From: Segetibacter sp. 3557_3
Lineage (GTDB): Bacteria; Bacteroidota; Bacteroidia; Chitinophagales; Chitinophagaceae
Reading direction: 5' to 3'
Length of the DNA stretch: 64,000 nt
NCBI RefSeq assembly: GCF_004354985.1
Contig: NZ_SMSK01000001.1
Location: 1 to 64,000 of the forward strand
Shown in pieces: positions 1-8,895 of this stretch. The position numbers and the translations under genes were made by a program. Every line of letters begins with the position of its first letter. Within the stretch, counting starts at the first letter, position 1. The notes beneath the pieces were generated by a model that saw only the letters and a list, made by a program, of their open reading frames with translations, did not search any database and was not told the DNA's origin.

Positions 1-107
1 TAACAAGCTAAAGCAAGAAGCAGCATGATAACAAATAGCAGTCCTGTCAAGCTCAAACAGCCGATGACTATTGGCAATCCTCTTGAGCTTTCGAGAGGAG
101 TTGCATA
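1..107 (-). CDS. Possible N-terminal part of a membrane protein, cut by window edge
   Basis: On the minus strand one frame stays open from about position 107 to the window edge and encodes a strongly hydrophobic stretch (core PIVIGCLSLTGLLFVIML), which looks like one transmembrane helix. I see no convincing start codon: a TTG at 75-77 and an internal ATG at 24-26 are the candidates. The frame runs back into the dispersed repeat at 111-150. The rest of the gene lies outside the window, so the family cannot be named. A chance open frame is possible. Confidence 0.3.
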
Positions 108-110
108 GAA

Positions 111-150
111 GTGCGACGCCCCTCCGACTGCGCAGTGGGCGGGCAAGGAT
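111..150 (+). repeat. Dispersed palindromic repeat, copy A
   Basis: This copy begins GTGCGACGCC and ends GGGCGGGCAAGGATG, with a small inner palindrome ACTGCGCAGT. It belongs to the intergenic repeat family also seen at 961, 9655, 20499, 23493, 38891, 55685 and 58450. I call + the orientation that reads GTGCGACGCC towards GGGCGGGCAACGATG. Confidence 0.75.
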
Positions 151-235
151 GCTAAATATTGTACATCATGTTGGGTTCAAAAAAAACCTGGATATAAACA
201 ACAGGGGAATAGCATTTCGCAAGTTCGAAGGAAAA

Positions 236-748
236 CTACATCAGGTGTTTTGCCTCATAGCTCAACACTTCACCAACAACTTCATGGAGCTGACCTTTTT
301 TATCGGTCATTAAAAATTCAAGTAATAGTTTATTTAAGTCTAAACCAGTGGCATGTTGGGGTAGGGCATGCGCAAGTTGGTTGATCACCAAAATATTCTG
401 TTCTTTAAGGTTCTTTACGGCGTTCCATGCATCAGCGGAAACATAGATTTGTTGGGTAATGTTGTAATCGAACTCTTCTTTGATGGTTCGCGTCAGGATC
501 AATTGCATTTCTTTGGCCCCGATACCACCCTGGTTTACCCTGCTGATCAGGTTGGGTAAAGCTATCCTGTCAACCAAAAGGGTCAGCCTTTCATAGGCCT
601 GCAGGCGAAGTCCACGCATGTTCCCGTCTCCACCTTCAACTGTATTGGCCGACCCCGATGATTTCCGCATTTGCCAGAACAGGTAAGCCAGAAATCCTGC
701 AAGTAAAAGCACAATGATGCAGCATAAAATCAGGGTGGTATTATCCAT
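236..748 (-). CDS. Small single-pass membrane protein of unknown function (DUF7935-like)
   Basis: The product is 170 aa with one N-terminal transmembrane segment (about residues 4-24, LILCCIIVLLLAGFLAYLFW). A soluble, mostly helical cytoplasmic part of about 140 residues follows. The start was set at the ATG ending at 748. A promoter-like TACATTTG sits at 762-769, so the longer reading frame up to 886 would start upstream of transcription. It resembles an uncharacterised Bacteroidota family that I recall as DUF7935, and I cannot assign a function. It stands alone between the window-edge gene and secDF, with repeats on both sides. Confidence 0.7.
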   Translation of the reverse strand: MDNTTLILCCIIVLLLAGFLAYLFWQMRKSSGSANTVEGGDGNMRGLRLQAYERLTLLVDRIALPNLISRVNQGGIGAKEMQLILTRTIKEEFDYNITQQIYVSADAWNAVKNLKEQNILVINQLAHALPQHATGLDLNKLLLEFLMTDKKGQLHEVVGEVLSYEAKHLM

Positions 749-761
749 AGTAGTGTTTTTA

Positions 762-791
762 CAAATGTAAAGGAAACAAGGTCTTTGCAAA
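762..791 (-). promoter_or_regulatory. Bacteroidota-type promoter for the 236-748 gene
   Basis: On the minus strand a TTTG (-33 box) at 788-791 is followed after 18 bases by TACATTTG (-7 box) at 762-769, about 13 bases before the ATG. This fits the Bacteroidota housekeeping sigma pattern and supports the shorter start. Confidence 0.65.
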
Positions 792-960
792 GTTGTGAAG
801 GCACGTCTTAACACTTTAGTACGTCCGAAAATCATGCCCATCCAGCTTCTTTTCTGATACCTGTAACTGGCTTTTCCCACCAACAAATGGGCAATGAAAA
901 GTAAATTGCGTGAGACTCATAAGCCTGATGGTGGGACGAGTTGAAGGAACTTTCATTGAG

Positions 961-1013
961 CTTCGTTGCCCGCCCGGCTGACGCCAGTCGGACAGGTGTA
1001 ACTCTCTTGTACG
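961..1013 (-). repeat. Dispersed palindromic repeat, copy B
   Basis: This copy reads CGTTGCCCGCCCGGCTG, then a spacer, then CAGTCGGACAGG and ends CTCTTGTAC. It is opposite in orientation to copy A, and the 3' part (TGTAACT for CGTCGCACT) is diverged. It lies between the 236-748 gene and the secDF terminator. Confidence 0.8.
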
Positions 1014-1048
1014 GCAACAGTGCTACTCGGCAAAGAAAGGCTGCAAAC

Positions 1049-1077
1049 GAAAAAGGCTGCGCGAAACGCGCAGCCTT
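1049..1077 (-). terminator. Rho-independent terminator of secDF
   Basis: A perfect 11-bp stem (AAGGCTGCGCG / CGCGCAGCCTT) with a 3-base loop lies just past the secDF stop. On the minus strand it is followed by a T run. Confidence 0.9.
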
Positions 1078-1097
1078 ACTCTTATTAATTAAAACAA

Positions 1098-4000
1098 TTA
1101 TGCTTTTACGGGTTTAGTTCTGATTGGTGCTGAAGACGTTTCAACGGTAGACTTGCTTCCTAATGGTCGATCTTTTGCAAGATCTACAAGTATTGGCGCA
1201 GCAACAAAAATGGAAGAATAAGTACCGGTAACCACACCGATAAGCATTGCAAAGGCAAAACCTCTTGTTACCTCACCACCAAAGATAAACAGCGATAAGA
1301 TCGTAAGGAACACCGTTAAGGATGTCATGATTGTACGACTTAATGTTTCGTTGATGGCACGATTGATTACCACACCCTTGTCAGCATTTTTCATGATCGC
1401 GCTATCTTCCCTGATCCGATCGAAAACGATAACCGTATCGTTCATCGAGAAACCAATAACGGTAAGGATTGCTGCGATAAAGTGCTGGTCGATTTCCAAT
1501 GGAAAAGGAACGACACCCTTAAAGAAACTGAATACAGCCAGGGTAACAAATACGTCGTGCAACAACGCAACAATGGTACCAAGTGAATACCTCCAGTCGC
1601 GGAAACGAATAAAGATGTATAAACAAATAGCCAGCAAAGAAACAATTGTTGCCGTGGTGGCGCCTTGCTTAAGATCATCAGAAATTGTTGGTAACACCGT
1701 TTGTGAGCTTTGTTTGTAACGGGTATCAAACTCGCGATAAGTAAGTCCTGCAGGCAGGAAAGCTTTTAAACCGTCATACAACTTCGCTTCAACAATGGAG
1801 TCGGTATTGTTTGCGCTCTCGTTGATCAGGTAAGGTGTTGTAATATTTAACTGGCTATTGTTGCCGATCGTTTTTACAACCGTGTTTTCACCAAAGGTTT
1901 TATTCAGCTGTTCCCGAACCTGGTCTTCTTCAACCGGCTTATCAAACCGGATGGTATAGCTACGTCCGCCACTAAACTCAACACCCTGGTCAAAGCCATT
2001 AAAGAATGAGCCAACACCTAACAGCAGTACAACTACAGAAATTCCATAAGCGATCTTGCGGTATTCGATGAATTTAAAGCTCGCGTGTTTGAAAATCTTG
2101 CGGCTGATCGCGGTAAAATATTCAAAGTGACGGTTTTTCTTGGTGTACCAGTCTGAGATGAGCCGGGAAATAAGAATACCACAGAACAATGATAACAGGA
2201 TACCAAGAATTTGGGTTGTTGCGAAACCAAGAACAGGACCCAAACCAAAGTAGAACAGGATCAATGCCGTTAATAGCGTGGTAACGTGCGCATCAAGTAC
2301 GGGAGCAAGAGAGCGACGATATCCCTGGTCGACAGCTTCCTGGTAATTTTTGCCCCGGGTCAATTCTTCTTTTATTCTTTCGAAGATGATTACGTTAGTA
2401 TCAACCGCGAGACCTATGGTAAGCACAAGACCTGCAATACCTGGTGCTGTAAGTGTTGCACCTAAGGCACTAAGAATACCGATGGTAAATAACAGGTTCA
2501 GGATAAGGGCAATATTAGCTACCCAGCCTGCCGTGTTGAAGTAAATCAGCATCAGTGCAAATATGATCACAAAAGCAACCAGGAAAGCCATCGAACCGCC
2601 CTGGATGGCATCCTGCCCGAGGGTAGGTCCAACAACCTGCTCTTGTACAATATTTGCCGGTGCAGGAAGTTTACCACTTTTTAGGATGTCAGATAGGTCC
2701 TTCGCCTCAACTACAGAATAACTACCCGTAATCTGGGAGTTACCGTTGGGGATCTCGTTTTCAACAAACGGGGCGCTATACACCACATTGTCCATTACGA
2801 TTGCGATTGGCTTGCCGATGTTTTCACGGGTCATTTTGGCCCAAATCCTTTCGCCCTCCTTATCCATATTCATTTTAATGGCAACCCGTCCTCTCTCGTC
2901 GTAGTCCTGGCCTGCGTCGGTAACGTGCTCGCCTTCAAGTTTTGCCATTGTTGCACCTTCAACGGTTTTAACCGCGTAAAGTGGCAATATGCTTCTTGCT
3001 TTTGCATCTTCACCTTCGGGTTTTCCATACATGAAAACAAGATTTGCCGGAAACTTGTCTTTTACGACGGGTAGATCGAGGTACGAATTCAATGTACCGG
3101 TATCTTTAGTTTGAATATAGCCAAGTGCTGCAGGAAATTGAGGCTTCCCGTCGCGTCCCTGTTGGGGAGGAATGATTTGTAATATAGAAGTAAGTGGGGC
3201 GGTGTTTCGCGCTGTGTCTGTAACCTTTTTTCCTGCGTTTTGTCCCGCAGCAAGATCACTGATCTTTTGCGTACCTCCTGCAGGCTTTAATGTATCACCT
3301 GCTGCTGCAACCTTGCCGATTGTGTCGTTTACGGATGCTGCAGTATCTGCAGGTTGAACACCATTAAGGTAATTGCTAAGTGCTTTCTGGGCATTTACAA
3401 GGCTCTGGTCCAGTTCTCCAATGTTATATACTTCAAAGAATTGAAGATTCGCTGTTGATTGAAGGTAACGACGAACGCGCTCGGGGTCGGTGACACCTGC
3501 AAGTTCAACAGTAATAATATTCTTACTTTGATCGAGGTTTATGGTAGGAGCTGCAACACCAAATTTGTCGATACGCGTACGCAGGATGTTGAAGGTATTT
3601 TGTACTGCGCTCTGAGACTCGGTTCTGATGTAGGAAATAACTTCATTATCACTGCTTCCGTAAGTAATACGTTTGTTACTTTTTGCAGCAAACAAGGGGG
3701 CGAGTTTTCCGTTTCCGTTTACACGTTGGAATTCTTCTTTAAACAGGCTGATGTAGTCCGCACCGCTGGTCGACTTGCGACGATTTGCTTCCTGGATGGC
3801 TTTATTAAAACCGGGATCTTTACTAAAGCTGGCGAGGGACCTGATCAAACCGTCGAGGCTGACCTCCATGGTAACGTTCATACCACCCTGCAGATCCAAT
3901 CCCAACATTAATTCCTGATCTTTTGCATACTGGTAGGTACCCATACCAAGAACAATCTTATCTCCTTTGGTACTATCGAGTAAACGTCTCAGCCGATTGT

Positions 4001-4217
4001 CCTTCAATTGTTCAAGCGAGTCTGCATAAGCCGCCTGAAGTTCTTTGCTTCCAGGGTACTTCTGCTCGGGTGTAGCGAAGTTGGCTTTGAGCCATTTTTC
4101 GGCCCGGCTTTCCATGTTGTTTTCATGGTTATGAACAAACCAGGTAAAACTTAGTTGGTACAAACAAATCAGGATTAATGCAATGGCAAAAATCTTCACC
4201 AAACCTTTCAGTTGCAT
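1098..4217 (-). CDS. secDF: Fused protein translocase subunit SecDF
   Basis: At 1039 aa this is SecD and SecF fused in one chain, the normal Bacteroidota arrangement. It uses the proton gradient to help the Sec channel move proteins across the inner membrane. An N-terminal helix (about residues 8-27) precedes a large periplasmic domain with a low-complexity Ala/Gly/Thr/Asp-rich insert near residues 285-340. The SecD membrane half carries GLAVDTNVIIFERIKEEL. The SecF half follows with its own periplasmic P1 region (GVEFSGGR) and the motif FSMNDTVIVFDRIRED. The start ATG at 4217 has a TATCTTTG box 34 bases upstream. The gene is monocistronic, with a strong terminator after it. Confidence 0.97.
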   Translation of the reverse strand: MQLKGLVKIFAIALILICLYQLSFTWFVHNHENNMESRAEKWLKANFATPEQKYPGSKELQAAYADSLEQLKDNRLRRLLDSTKGDKIVLGMGTYQYAKDQELMLGLDLQGGMNVTMEVSLDGLIRSLASFSKDPGFNKAIQEANRRKSTSGADYISLFKEEFQRVNGNGKLAPLFAAKSNKRITYGSSDNEVISYIRTESQSAVQNTFNILRTRIDKFGVAAPTINLDQSKNIITVELAGVTDPERVRRYLQSTANLQFFEVYNIGELDQSLVNAQKALSNYLNGVQPADTAASVNDTIGKVAAAGDTLKPAGGTQKISDLAAGQNAGKKVTDTARNTAPLTSILQIIPPQQGRDGKPQFPAALGYIQTKDTGTLNSYLDLPVVKDKFPANLVFMYGKPEGEDAKARSILPLYAVKTVEGATMAKLEGEHVTDAGQDYDERGRVAIKMNMDKEGERIWAKMTRENIGKPIAIVMDNVVYSAPFVENEIPNGNSQITGSYSVVEAKDLSDILKSGKLPAPANIVQEQVVGPTLGQDAIQGGSMAFLVAFVIIFALMLIYFNTAGWVANIALILNLLFTIGILSALGATLTAPGIAGLVLTIGLAVDTNVIIFERIKEELTRGKNYQEAVDQGYRRSLAPVLDAHVTTLLTALILFYFGLGPVLGFATTQILGILLSLFCGILISRLISDWYTKKNRHFEYFTAISRKIFKHASFKFIEYRKIAYGISVVVLLLGVGSFFNGFDQGVEFSGGRSYTIRFDKPVEEDQVREQLNKTFGENTVVKTIGNNSQLNITTPYLINESANNTDSIVEAKLYDGLKAFLPAGLTYREFDTRYKQSSQTVLPTISDDLKQGATTATIVSLLAICLYIFIRFRDWRYSLGTIVALLHDVFVTLAVFSFFKGVVPFPLEIDQHFIAAILTVIGFSMNDTVIVFDRIREDSAIMKNADKGVVINRAINETLSRTIMTSLTVFLTILSLFIFGGEVTRGFAFAMLIGVVTGTYSSIFVAAPILVDLAKDRPLGSKSTVETSSAPIRTKPVKA

Positions 4218-4250
4218 ACTAGTGAGGGTTTACAAAATTTTTTAGAGCGG

Positions 4251-4258
4251 CAAAGATA
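4251..4258 (-). promoter_or_regulatory. Probable -7 box of the secDF promoter
   Basis: TATCTTTG on the minus strand matches TANNTTTG and lies about 34 bases before the secDF start. No good TTTG -33 box is present at the expected distance, so this is only a partial match. Confidence 0.4.
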
Positions 4259-4636
4259 GGGGTTTGGAAATGAAAATATGTCAGAAAAGCATTGCCTTAG
4301 AAAATCATTAACTGCCTCGAAAGAGAAGCGTTTTCACCATGAACCACGACGGTATTTATGAAAATTTTTTGCATGTAGATTCTTCTAATTTATAAGCTCT
4401 CAACCATATCTGCCGCAGCAAGCACTCAAGCGGTTTAGCTCTGGGTTGCGCACGCTGATAGAACTTTAATGCGATTTAAAGGAAACATTGTCGTGGTTTT
4501 GATTAAGACCTGGTGTAGCCAACTTCGATAACTATAAAAGCGGCCTTAAAGGCATAAAACAGGAATGGGATTGTACGTTTAATAGGTGTCACCGGCATAA
4601 TGTACTGACACGGCATAATTTAACCCTGATTCGTGC
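4259..4636. other. Intergenic region, secDF to aminotransferase
   Basis: About 380 bases lie between the divergent secDF and aminotransferase promoters. I see no open frame of note, no RNA fold I can name and no copy of the dispersed repeat. Confidence 0.5.
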
Positions 4637-4668
4637 TTTGACGACTTTTTATAAATTACCTACATTTG
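4637..4668 (+). promoter_or_regulatory. Bacteroidota-type promoter of the aminotransferase gene
   Basis: TTTG at 4637-4640 is followed after exactly 20 bases by TACATTTG at 4661-4668, a full match to the Bacteroidota consensus. Transcription would begin near 4675. This excludes a start at 4666 and supports the ATG at 4702. Confidence 0.75.
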
Positions 4669-4701
4669 CGCCCACCTATTATTCATCGTATACAAATTGT
4701 T

Positions 4702-5895
4702 ATGCAACTATCTTCCCTGTTAGACAGATTTAGCGAACCGGAAACCCTTAAAATGGCGAAGCTTGGGCGTGAACTTCGCGCCAGCGGTGTCGATGTAATT
4801 GACCTTAGCCTCGGCGAGCCCGATTTTGACACGCCACAACACATTAAAGATGCTGCTATTAAGGCCATCAATGATAACTGGAGCCATTATACCCCGGTTG
4901 CGGGTTACCTGGATCTTAGGGAAGCTGTTTGTTCTAAATTGAAACGCGACAATAACCTGGATTATTCGCCAACACAAATTGTTACTTCAACGGGTGCAAA
5001 GCAAAGCCTTGCAAACGCCATATTGGCTGTTGTAGATAAAGATGATGAAGTAATTATTCCAACCCCGTACTGGGTAACGTATTCCGAGTTGGTGAAAATC
5101 GCGGGCGGTAAAGTTGTTGAAATCAGGAGCACCGTAGAAGATAGTTTCAAGATTTCACCTGCTCAACTTGAGGCAGCAATTACGGACAGAACAAAACTCT
5201 TTATGTTTTCTTCTCCATGTAATCCTTCCGGATCGGTTTATAACCTGGAAGAGCTTAAAGGCCTGGTAGAAGTGTTTAGAAAATACCCGGATGTGTACAT
5301 CATTTCAGATGAAATTTATGAATACATCAACTTTGTCGGAAAGCATGAAAGTATCGCGCAATTCGACGATCTGAAAAACAGGATTATCCTGATAAACGGA
5401 CTAAGCAAAGGTTTCGCAATGACCGGCTGGAGACTTGGATTTATGGCTTCAAGCGTGGAGGTTGCAAAGGCTTGCGAGAAACTGCAGGGGCAGTTAACAA
5501 GTGGTACCTGTTCTATCACCCAGAAGGCCGGTGTTGTTGCACTTACAAGTGATTTGCAGCCAACCTATGAAATGACAGAAGAATTCACCCGCAGGCGTAC
5601 TAAAACAATGGAGCTTGTCCGGGGTATCGATGGGTTAAAATGCTATGAGCCAGAAGGTGCGTTTTACATTTTTCCTGATGTAAGCGCGTACTACGGAAAG
5701 TCTGATGGCACAACAACAATCTCCAATTCCGCCGACTTTAGTATGTACCTGCTTAATACTGCACATGTATCAACTGTAATGGGTGAAGCATTTGGCGAGC
5801 CGAACTGTGTGCGTATTTCGTTCGCCAACAATATGCAGAATATAGAACGTGCATGGGGACGTATTAAGGAAGCATTGGGCAAATTAAAGAACTAA
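4702..5895 (+). CDS. Class I/II pyridoxal-phosphate aminotransferase (aspartate aminotransferase type)
   Basis: The 397-aa product is a fold-type I PLP aminotransferase of the AspC/Iβ kind that moves an amino group between an amino acid and a 2-oxoacid in the cytoplasm. Visible family marks are the N-terminal SLGEPDFDTP, the substrate-side SPCNPSG near residue 174, SDEIYEY with the PLP-binding Asp near 203, and SKGFAMTGWR with the Schiff-base Lys near 236. The exact substrate cannot be read from sequence; aspartate or an aromatic amino acid is likely. It is a single gene with its own promoter and a terminator 18 bases after the stop. The longer frame starting at 4666 is rejected because of the promoter position. 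Confidence 0.92.
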   Translation: MQLSSLLDRFSEPETLKMAKLGRELRASGVDVIDLSLGEPDFDTPQHIKDAAIKAINDNWSHYTPVAGYLDLREAVCSKLKRDNNLDYSPTQIVTSTGAKQSLANAILAVVDKDDEVIIPTPYWVTYSELVKIAGGKVVEIRSTVEDSFKISPAQLEAAITDRTKLFMFSSPCNPSGSVYNLEELKGLVEVFRKYPDVYIISDEIYEYINFVGKHESIAQFDDLKNRIILINGLSKGFAMTGWRLGFMASSVEVAKACEKLQGQLTSGTCSITQKAGVVALTSDLQPTYEMTEEFTRRRTKTMELVRGIDGLKCYEPEGAFYIFPDVSAYYGKSDGTTTISNSADFSMYLLNTAHVSTVMGEAFGEPNCVRISFANNMQNIERAWGRIKEALGKLKN

Positions 5896-5912
5896 TTAGC
5901 GCTATAAACAGC

Positions 5913-5960
5913 AATAAAGCAGGGATGGCGGTCGGCTTCGACCGCCATCTTTGCTTTATT
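5913..5960 (+). terminator. Terminator after the aminotransferase, probably bidirectional
   Basis: A nested hairpin has a GC-rich inner stem (GATGGCGGTC / GACCGCCATC) and outer arms AATAAAGCA / TGCTTTATT. It lies between the plus-strand aminotransferase and the minus-strand ABM gene, so it may stop both. Confidence 0.8.
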
Positions 5961-6053
5961 GATTTACAAGTTATGTTAAGCTTATTGCGCAAACCTGATA
6001 ATTGACGAGTCGTATTTCAATCTATCCCCAATCATGTTAAAGTGAGTGCGACT

Positions 6054-6365
6054 TTAAAAGTGGTATTCACGCTCAACGAGGCAAATACGTACGCAATACG
6101 CTGAATACCATTCATTGATCCCGAGTTGTTGTGCAAGCAGGTGTTCCGAATGTTCCTTCCACTTCCTTATGCTATCAAGATCTTTCCAGTAAGAAACAGT
6201 TATCCCAATTTCGGCCCTTGCACTTTCCACGCCCAGGTACCCAGGCTGTACTTTTGCGAGAGCATCCATTTTCTCCGCCATCGCTGCATAGCCCTCTGAC
6301 GGATCGTTTTTAAGCGACGTAAAAATTACCGCATAGTAGGGTGGTGGTGACGTATTAGCGATCAT
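6054..6365 (-). CDS. ABM-domain protein (antibiotic biosynthesis monooxygenase family)
   Basis: This 103-aa protein has the dimeric alpha-beta barrel pattern of the ABM family: YYAVIFTSL, then a helix AMAEKMDALAKVQPGYLGVES, then ISVSYW-like strand VSYWKDLDSIRKWKEHSEH. Family members are small oxygenases, haem-degrading enzymes or stress proteins, so the reaction cannot be fixed here. It starts 14 bases downstream of the coaE stop, so the two are probably co-transcribed. I use the ATG at 6365. Confidence 0.8.
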   Translation of the reverse strand: MIANTSPPPYYAVIFTSLKNDPSEGYAAMAEKMDALAKVQPGYLGVESARAEIGITVSYWKDLDSIRKWKEHSEHLLAQQLGINEWYSAYCVRICLVEREYHF

Positions 6366-6379
6366 AATCTCTTTATCGA

Positions 6380-6994
6380 TTATTGGGTAGAATGGACCGG
6401 GACTGCGCCGCCTGAGCGCGACAACAGGGTTTTATGCAAGCCAATTACTTGTGGTACGAGCAATTGCTGCTCGTTATTGTACAGTATATTGTCGCAAAGC
6501 TTCATCTTAACAGGATCAGCGATCTGTCGCTTCATGCGGGTTGTTACCTCTTCATAGGACAGGTTATCTCTTTCCATCACCCGTTTAATGCGCAGGTCTA
6601 CGGGGGCAAATACACCAACGACAAGGTCGAGGTGCGCAGCAGAGCCAGCTTCAAAAAGCAGTGCTGCTTCTTTGACAACATATGATGTCTTTTGTTCTTG
6701 CATAAAACGATCAGCAGCAGCTATGGTGAGCGGGTGAACGATCGCATTCAACCGGTCTAATTGGTAACGATCTTTGAACACCAGGTTGGCGAGATATGGT
6801 CTGTCCAGATCGTTTCCTTTATATACCGCAGTTCCAAAAGCTTCAACCAGGGCCTGACGCATCTCCCGGCTTTCAACCATCAACTTTTTTGCCTCACGAT
6901 CAGCATCAAATACGGGTATGCCGAGGATTGTAAAAATCCTGGCGACCAAGCTTTTGCCGCTGCCGATTCCACCGGTAAGTCCTACTTTAAGCAT
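6380..6994 (-). CDS. coaE: Dephospho-CoA kinase
   Basis: This enzyme makes the last step of coenzyme A synthesis, phosphorylating the 3'-OH of dephospho-CoA with ATP. The 204-aa chain starts MLKVGLTGGIGSGKS, a P-loop typical of CoaE. It continues with VFDADREAKKL, the VHP motif (NAIVHPLTI) and the lid-like RVMERDNLSYEEV. The ATG at 6994 is preferred over an in-frame TTG at 7009, because the P-loop then falls at residues 6-14 as in the family. A terminator lies just upstream, separating it from yajC. ABM follows it closely. Confidence 0.95.
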   Translation of the reverse strand: MLKVGLTGGIGSGKSLVARIFTILGIPVFDADREAKKLMVESREMRQALVEAFGTAVYKGNDLDRPYLANLVFKDRYQLDRLNAIVHPLTIAAADRFMQEQKTSYVVKEAALLFEAGSAAHLDLVVGVFAPVDLRIKRVMERDNLSYEEVTTRMKRQIADPVKMKLCDNILYNNEQQLLVPQVIGLHKTLLSRSGGAVPVHSTQ

Positions 6995-7006
6995 AAGGGT
7001 GATTAA

Positions 7007-7057
7007 CAAAAAAGTCCGAAGCCATAATTGAGGTGATCAATTTACGGATTCGGACTT
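7007..7057 (-). terminator. Terminator of the nusB-yajC operon
   Basis: On the minus strand, arms AAGTCCGAA and TTCGGACTT (extended to 12 bp with one mismatch) enclose a 28-base loop. A T6 run follows. It lies 19 bases after the yajC stop and shortly before the coaE start. Confidence 0.75.
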
Positions 7058-7075
7058 AATGGCTGGTCGGATTGT

Positions 7076-7423
7076 TTATTTCTTTTCGGTAGTGGTTGTT
7101 GCTGCAACAGGTTTGTTTAGCGCCTGGCTCCATTCAAGACTTACCGCTGATCTTTCGATTTTTATGTAGCTGCCGGGGTTCACCTCCAGCTGGATCGTGT
7201 TGTCGTCATTTACCCGGTTGATGGTACCGTGTATACCTGCTATTGTAACAACTTTATCACCCTTCTTCATATCATTGATAAACTGCTTTTGCTGTTTAGC
7301 TTTTTTTGCCTGGGGCCGTATCATAAACAACCAGAAAACGAGGATGATCCCACCCATGAAAAGAAGTGAATAGGGGTTGCTTCCGCCTTTGGGATCAGCC
7401 ATTAATAGAAAATACTGCATCAT
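7076..7423 (-). CDS. yajC: Preprotein translocase subunit YajC
   Basis: This 115-aa inner-membrane protein associates with SecDF in the Sec system. It has one transmembrane segment (about residues 19-34, SLLFMGGIILVFWLFM) followed directly by the diagnostic IRPQAKKAKQQKQFINDMKKGDKVVT and the small KOW-like beta part GIHGTINRV. The C-terminal tail is Thr/Ala-rich. Two adjacent ATGs at 7423 and 7420 are possible starts. It follows the DUF1573 lipoprotein by 55 bases and ends before a terminator. Confidence 0.95.
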   Translation of the reverse strand: MMQYFLLMADPKGGSNPYSLLFMGGIILVFWLFMIRPQAKKAKQQKQFINDMKKGDKVVTIAGIHGTINRVNDDNTIQLEVNPGSYIKIERSAVSLEWSQALNKPVAATTTTEKK

Positions 7424-7478
7424 TATTGTTTTGTTTTATTGTTCAGATTCTAGGGCAACAGTTTTATTGCCCGTGTGT

Positions 7479-7940
7479 TTAGGAACGTTTACCTGTGCTG
7501 TCTTTCGTTGGTGCCTCGCTGATGTCGCCTTCGAATGTAAGCATATGTGTGCTCGTACCTGTAGTGTTGGTGGTAACCGTAATTGACTTTAGAAAATGCC
7601 CCGGATGACTTTTATTGGTATCGAAGGCCGCGACAACTTTACCCTCGTCACCTGCAGCGATTGCTCCTTTAGGAAAGTCAGCGACCGTGCAACCGCATCC
7701 TGGTTGCGCTGAAATAATAAACAGGGGTTTATTCCCGGTATTCTGAAAATGAAAACTGATTTCCTTTTTCTCACCGAATTTCAGCATCCCAAGGTTTTGA
7801 GCTGAGTCGAGCCATTTAACCGAGGTATAATTTGCCGAATCGGATCCTGCGGCAATTGCCTGTGAATCGTTGTTGGTATCGCCGTTGTTACACGCGATCA
7901 ATACCAATAAAACTATAGGCACAACCAGAAGTCTTTTCAT
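7479..7940 (-). CDS. DUF1573 lipoprotein
   Basis: This 153-aa protein has a lipoprotein signal (MKRLLVVPIVLLVLIAC, Cys at residue 17), so it is probably anchored in the membrane. The body is a DUF1573 domain, an immunoglobulin/ASPM-like beta fold (KFGEKKEISFHFQNTGNKPL, then SAQPGCGCTVADFPKG). The CGC motif is typical of the family. Function is not known. The gene sits between nusB and yajC with 22- and 55-base gaps, an arrangement I recall as common in Bacteroidota, so it is probably in one transcript with them. Confidence 0.88.
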   Translation of the reverse strand: MKRLLVVPIVLLVLIACNNGDTNNDSQAIAAGSDSANYTSVKWLDSAQNLGMLKFGEKKEISFHFQNTGNKPLFIISAQPGCGCTVADFPKGAIAAGDEGKVVAAFDTNKSHPGHFLKSITVTTNTTGTSTHMLTFEGDISEAPTKDSTGKRS

Positions 7941-7962
7941 GGTAACCGGATTTTGTTTTCCG

Positions 7963-8895
7963 CTAAGCTTTATTCTTGAAATTGATTTTGTGAATTTTGT
8001 TTTGGCTCATCAATTCTTTATGAATGTTGTCTAGTATTCCATTTACAAAATGACCGCTTTGTGGAGTGCTGTACTCCTTTGCAAGATCAATGTATTCATT
8101 GATGGTAACCTTGGTCGGGATTGTCTCGAAATACAGCAGTTCGCAAACGCCCATTTCCATCAGGATCATATCGAGCATTGCGATCCGTTCGGCATCCCAG
8201 TTCTTTAGCTTGGGTTTAATCAGCTCTAAAGCATAGTCTCTTTTTTCCCGACTGGTGTTCAGAAGGTTCCGTGCAAAATCCCACTTCTCCGGGCTCACCA
8301 TCTCCTGCAGGTTAAAACTTCCTGGCTTTTGAACATAATTCAGCACCAATTGGTTCATCATGTCTGCATCATCATCCCAGTTGGGAAAGTATTCTTCAAT
8401 GTGCGAAATAAATCTTTCGCTTGGTAACATCAAAGTGCTGAAAATAAAAATGATGATGTCTTTTTCTGATTTCTTTTCGCGGTCCTGTGAGCTTATGTAC
8501 GCCTGGTATTCTTCGGTTTCTGCTAATTCTCTGTATAGCTTTTTAATTTGTTCCGATGTGCCTTCGATCAATTGTGGCTTCTGGTCCTCAACGGCTTTTT
8601 TGTAGGAAGGATTATCAAGAATCTTCCACAGAAATTCATTTCCAAGTATCTTGGTATTTACGTTAAGGTCCTGTGCACTGGGAAGGTTTTTTCCGGCACG
8701 CCGATGTGCGTCTTTTTCAGCATAACGGGCTACCTCGGTAAGGCAATAAAGGAGGTATAAAAAAAGTTGTCGGGAAGCGTCAATTTGTTTTTGGAGAATT
8801 TTTACCGGTTCAGGCATTTTCGTGTCCGCCTCTGCAGTTCCAAGGGTGTATAAAGTTTGCATAACCTTCACCCTTATATTTCTTCTACTGATCAT
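7963..8895 (-). CDS. nusB: Transcription antitermination factor NusB, long form
   Basis: NusB binds boxA RNA with NusE/S10 and prevents early termination in rRNA operons. The 310-aa chain is about twice the usual 140 aa. The start MISRRNIRVKVMQTLY matches NusB helix 1. The conserved core is then split by a long helical insert, and the C-terminal NusB signature is at about residues 230-295 (MLDMILMEMGVCELL, TKVTINEYIDLAKEYS, FVNGILDNI). This long form is known from Bacteroidota. It appears to be the first gene of nusB-DUF1573-yajC. A weak TATCTTCG -7-like box lies at 8919-8926. Confidence 0.93.
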   Translation of the reverse strand: MISRRNIRVKVMQTLYTLGTAEADTKMPEPVKILQKQIDASRQLFLYLLYCLTEVARYAEKDAHRRAGKNLPSAQDLNVNTKILGNEFLWKILDNPSYKKAVEDQKPQLIEGTSEQIKKLYRELAETEEYQAYISSQDREKKSEKDIIIFIFSTLMLPSERFISHIEEYFPNWDDDADMMNQLVLNYVQKPGSFNLQEMVSPEKWDFARNLLNTSREKRDYALELIKPKLKNWDAERIAMLDMILMEMGVCELLYFETIPTKVTINEYIDLAKEYSTPQSGHFVNGILDNIHKELMSQNKIHKINFKNKA

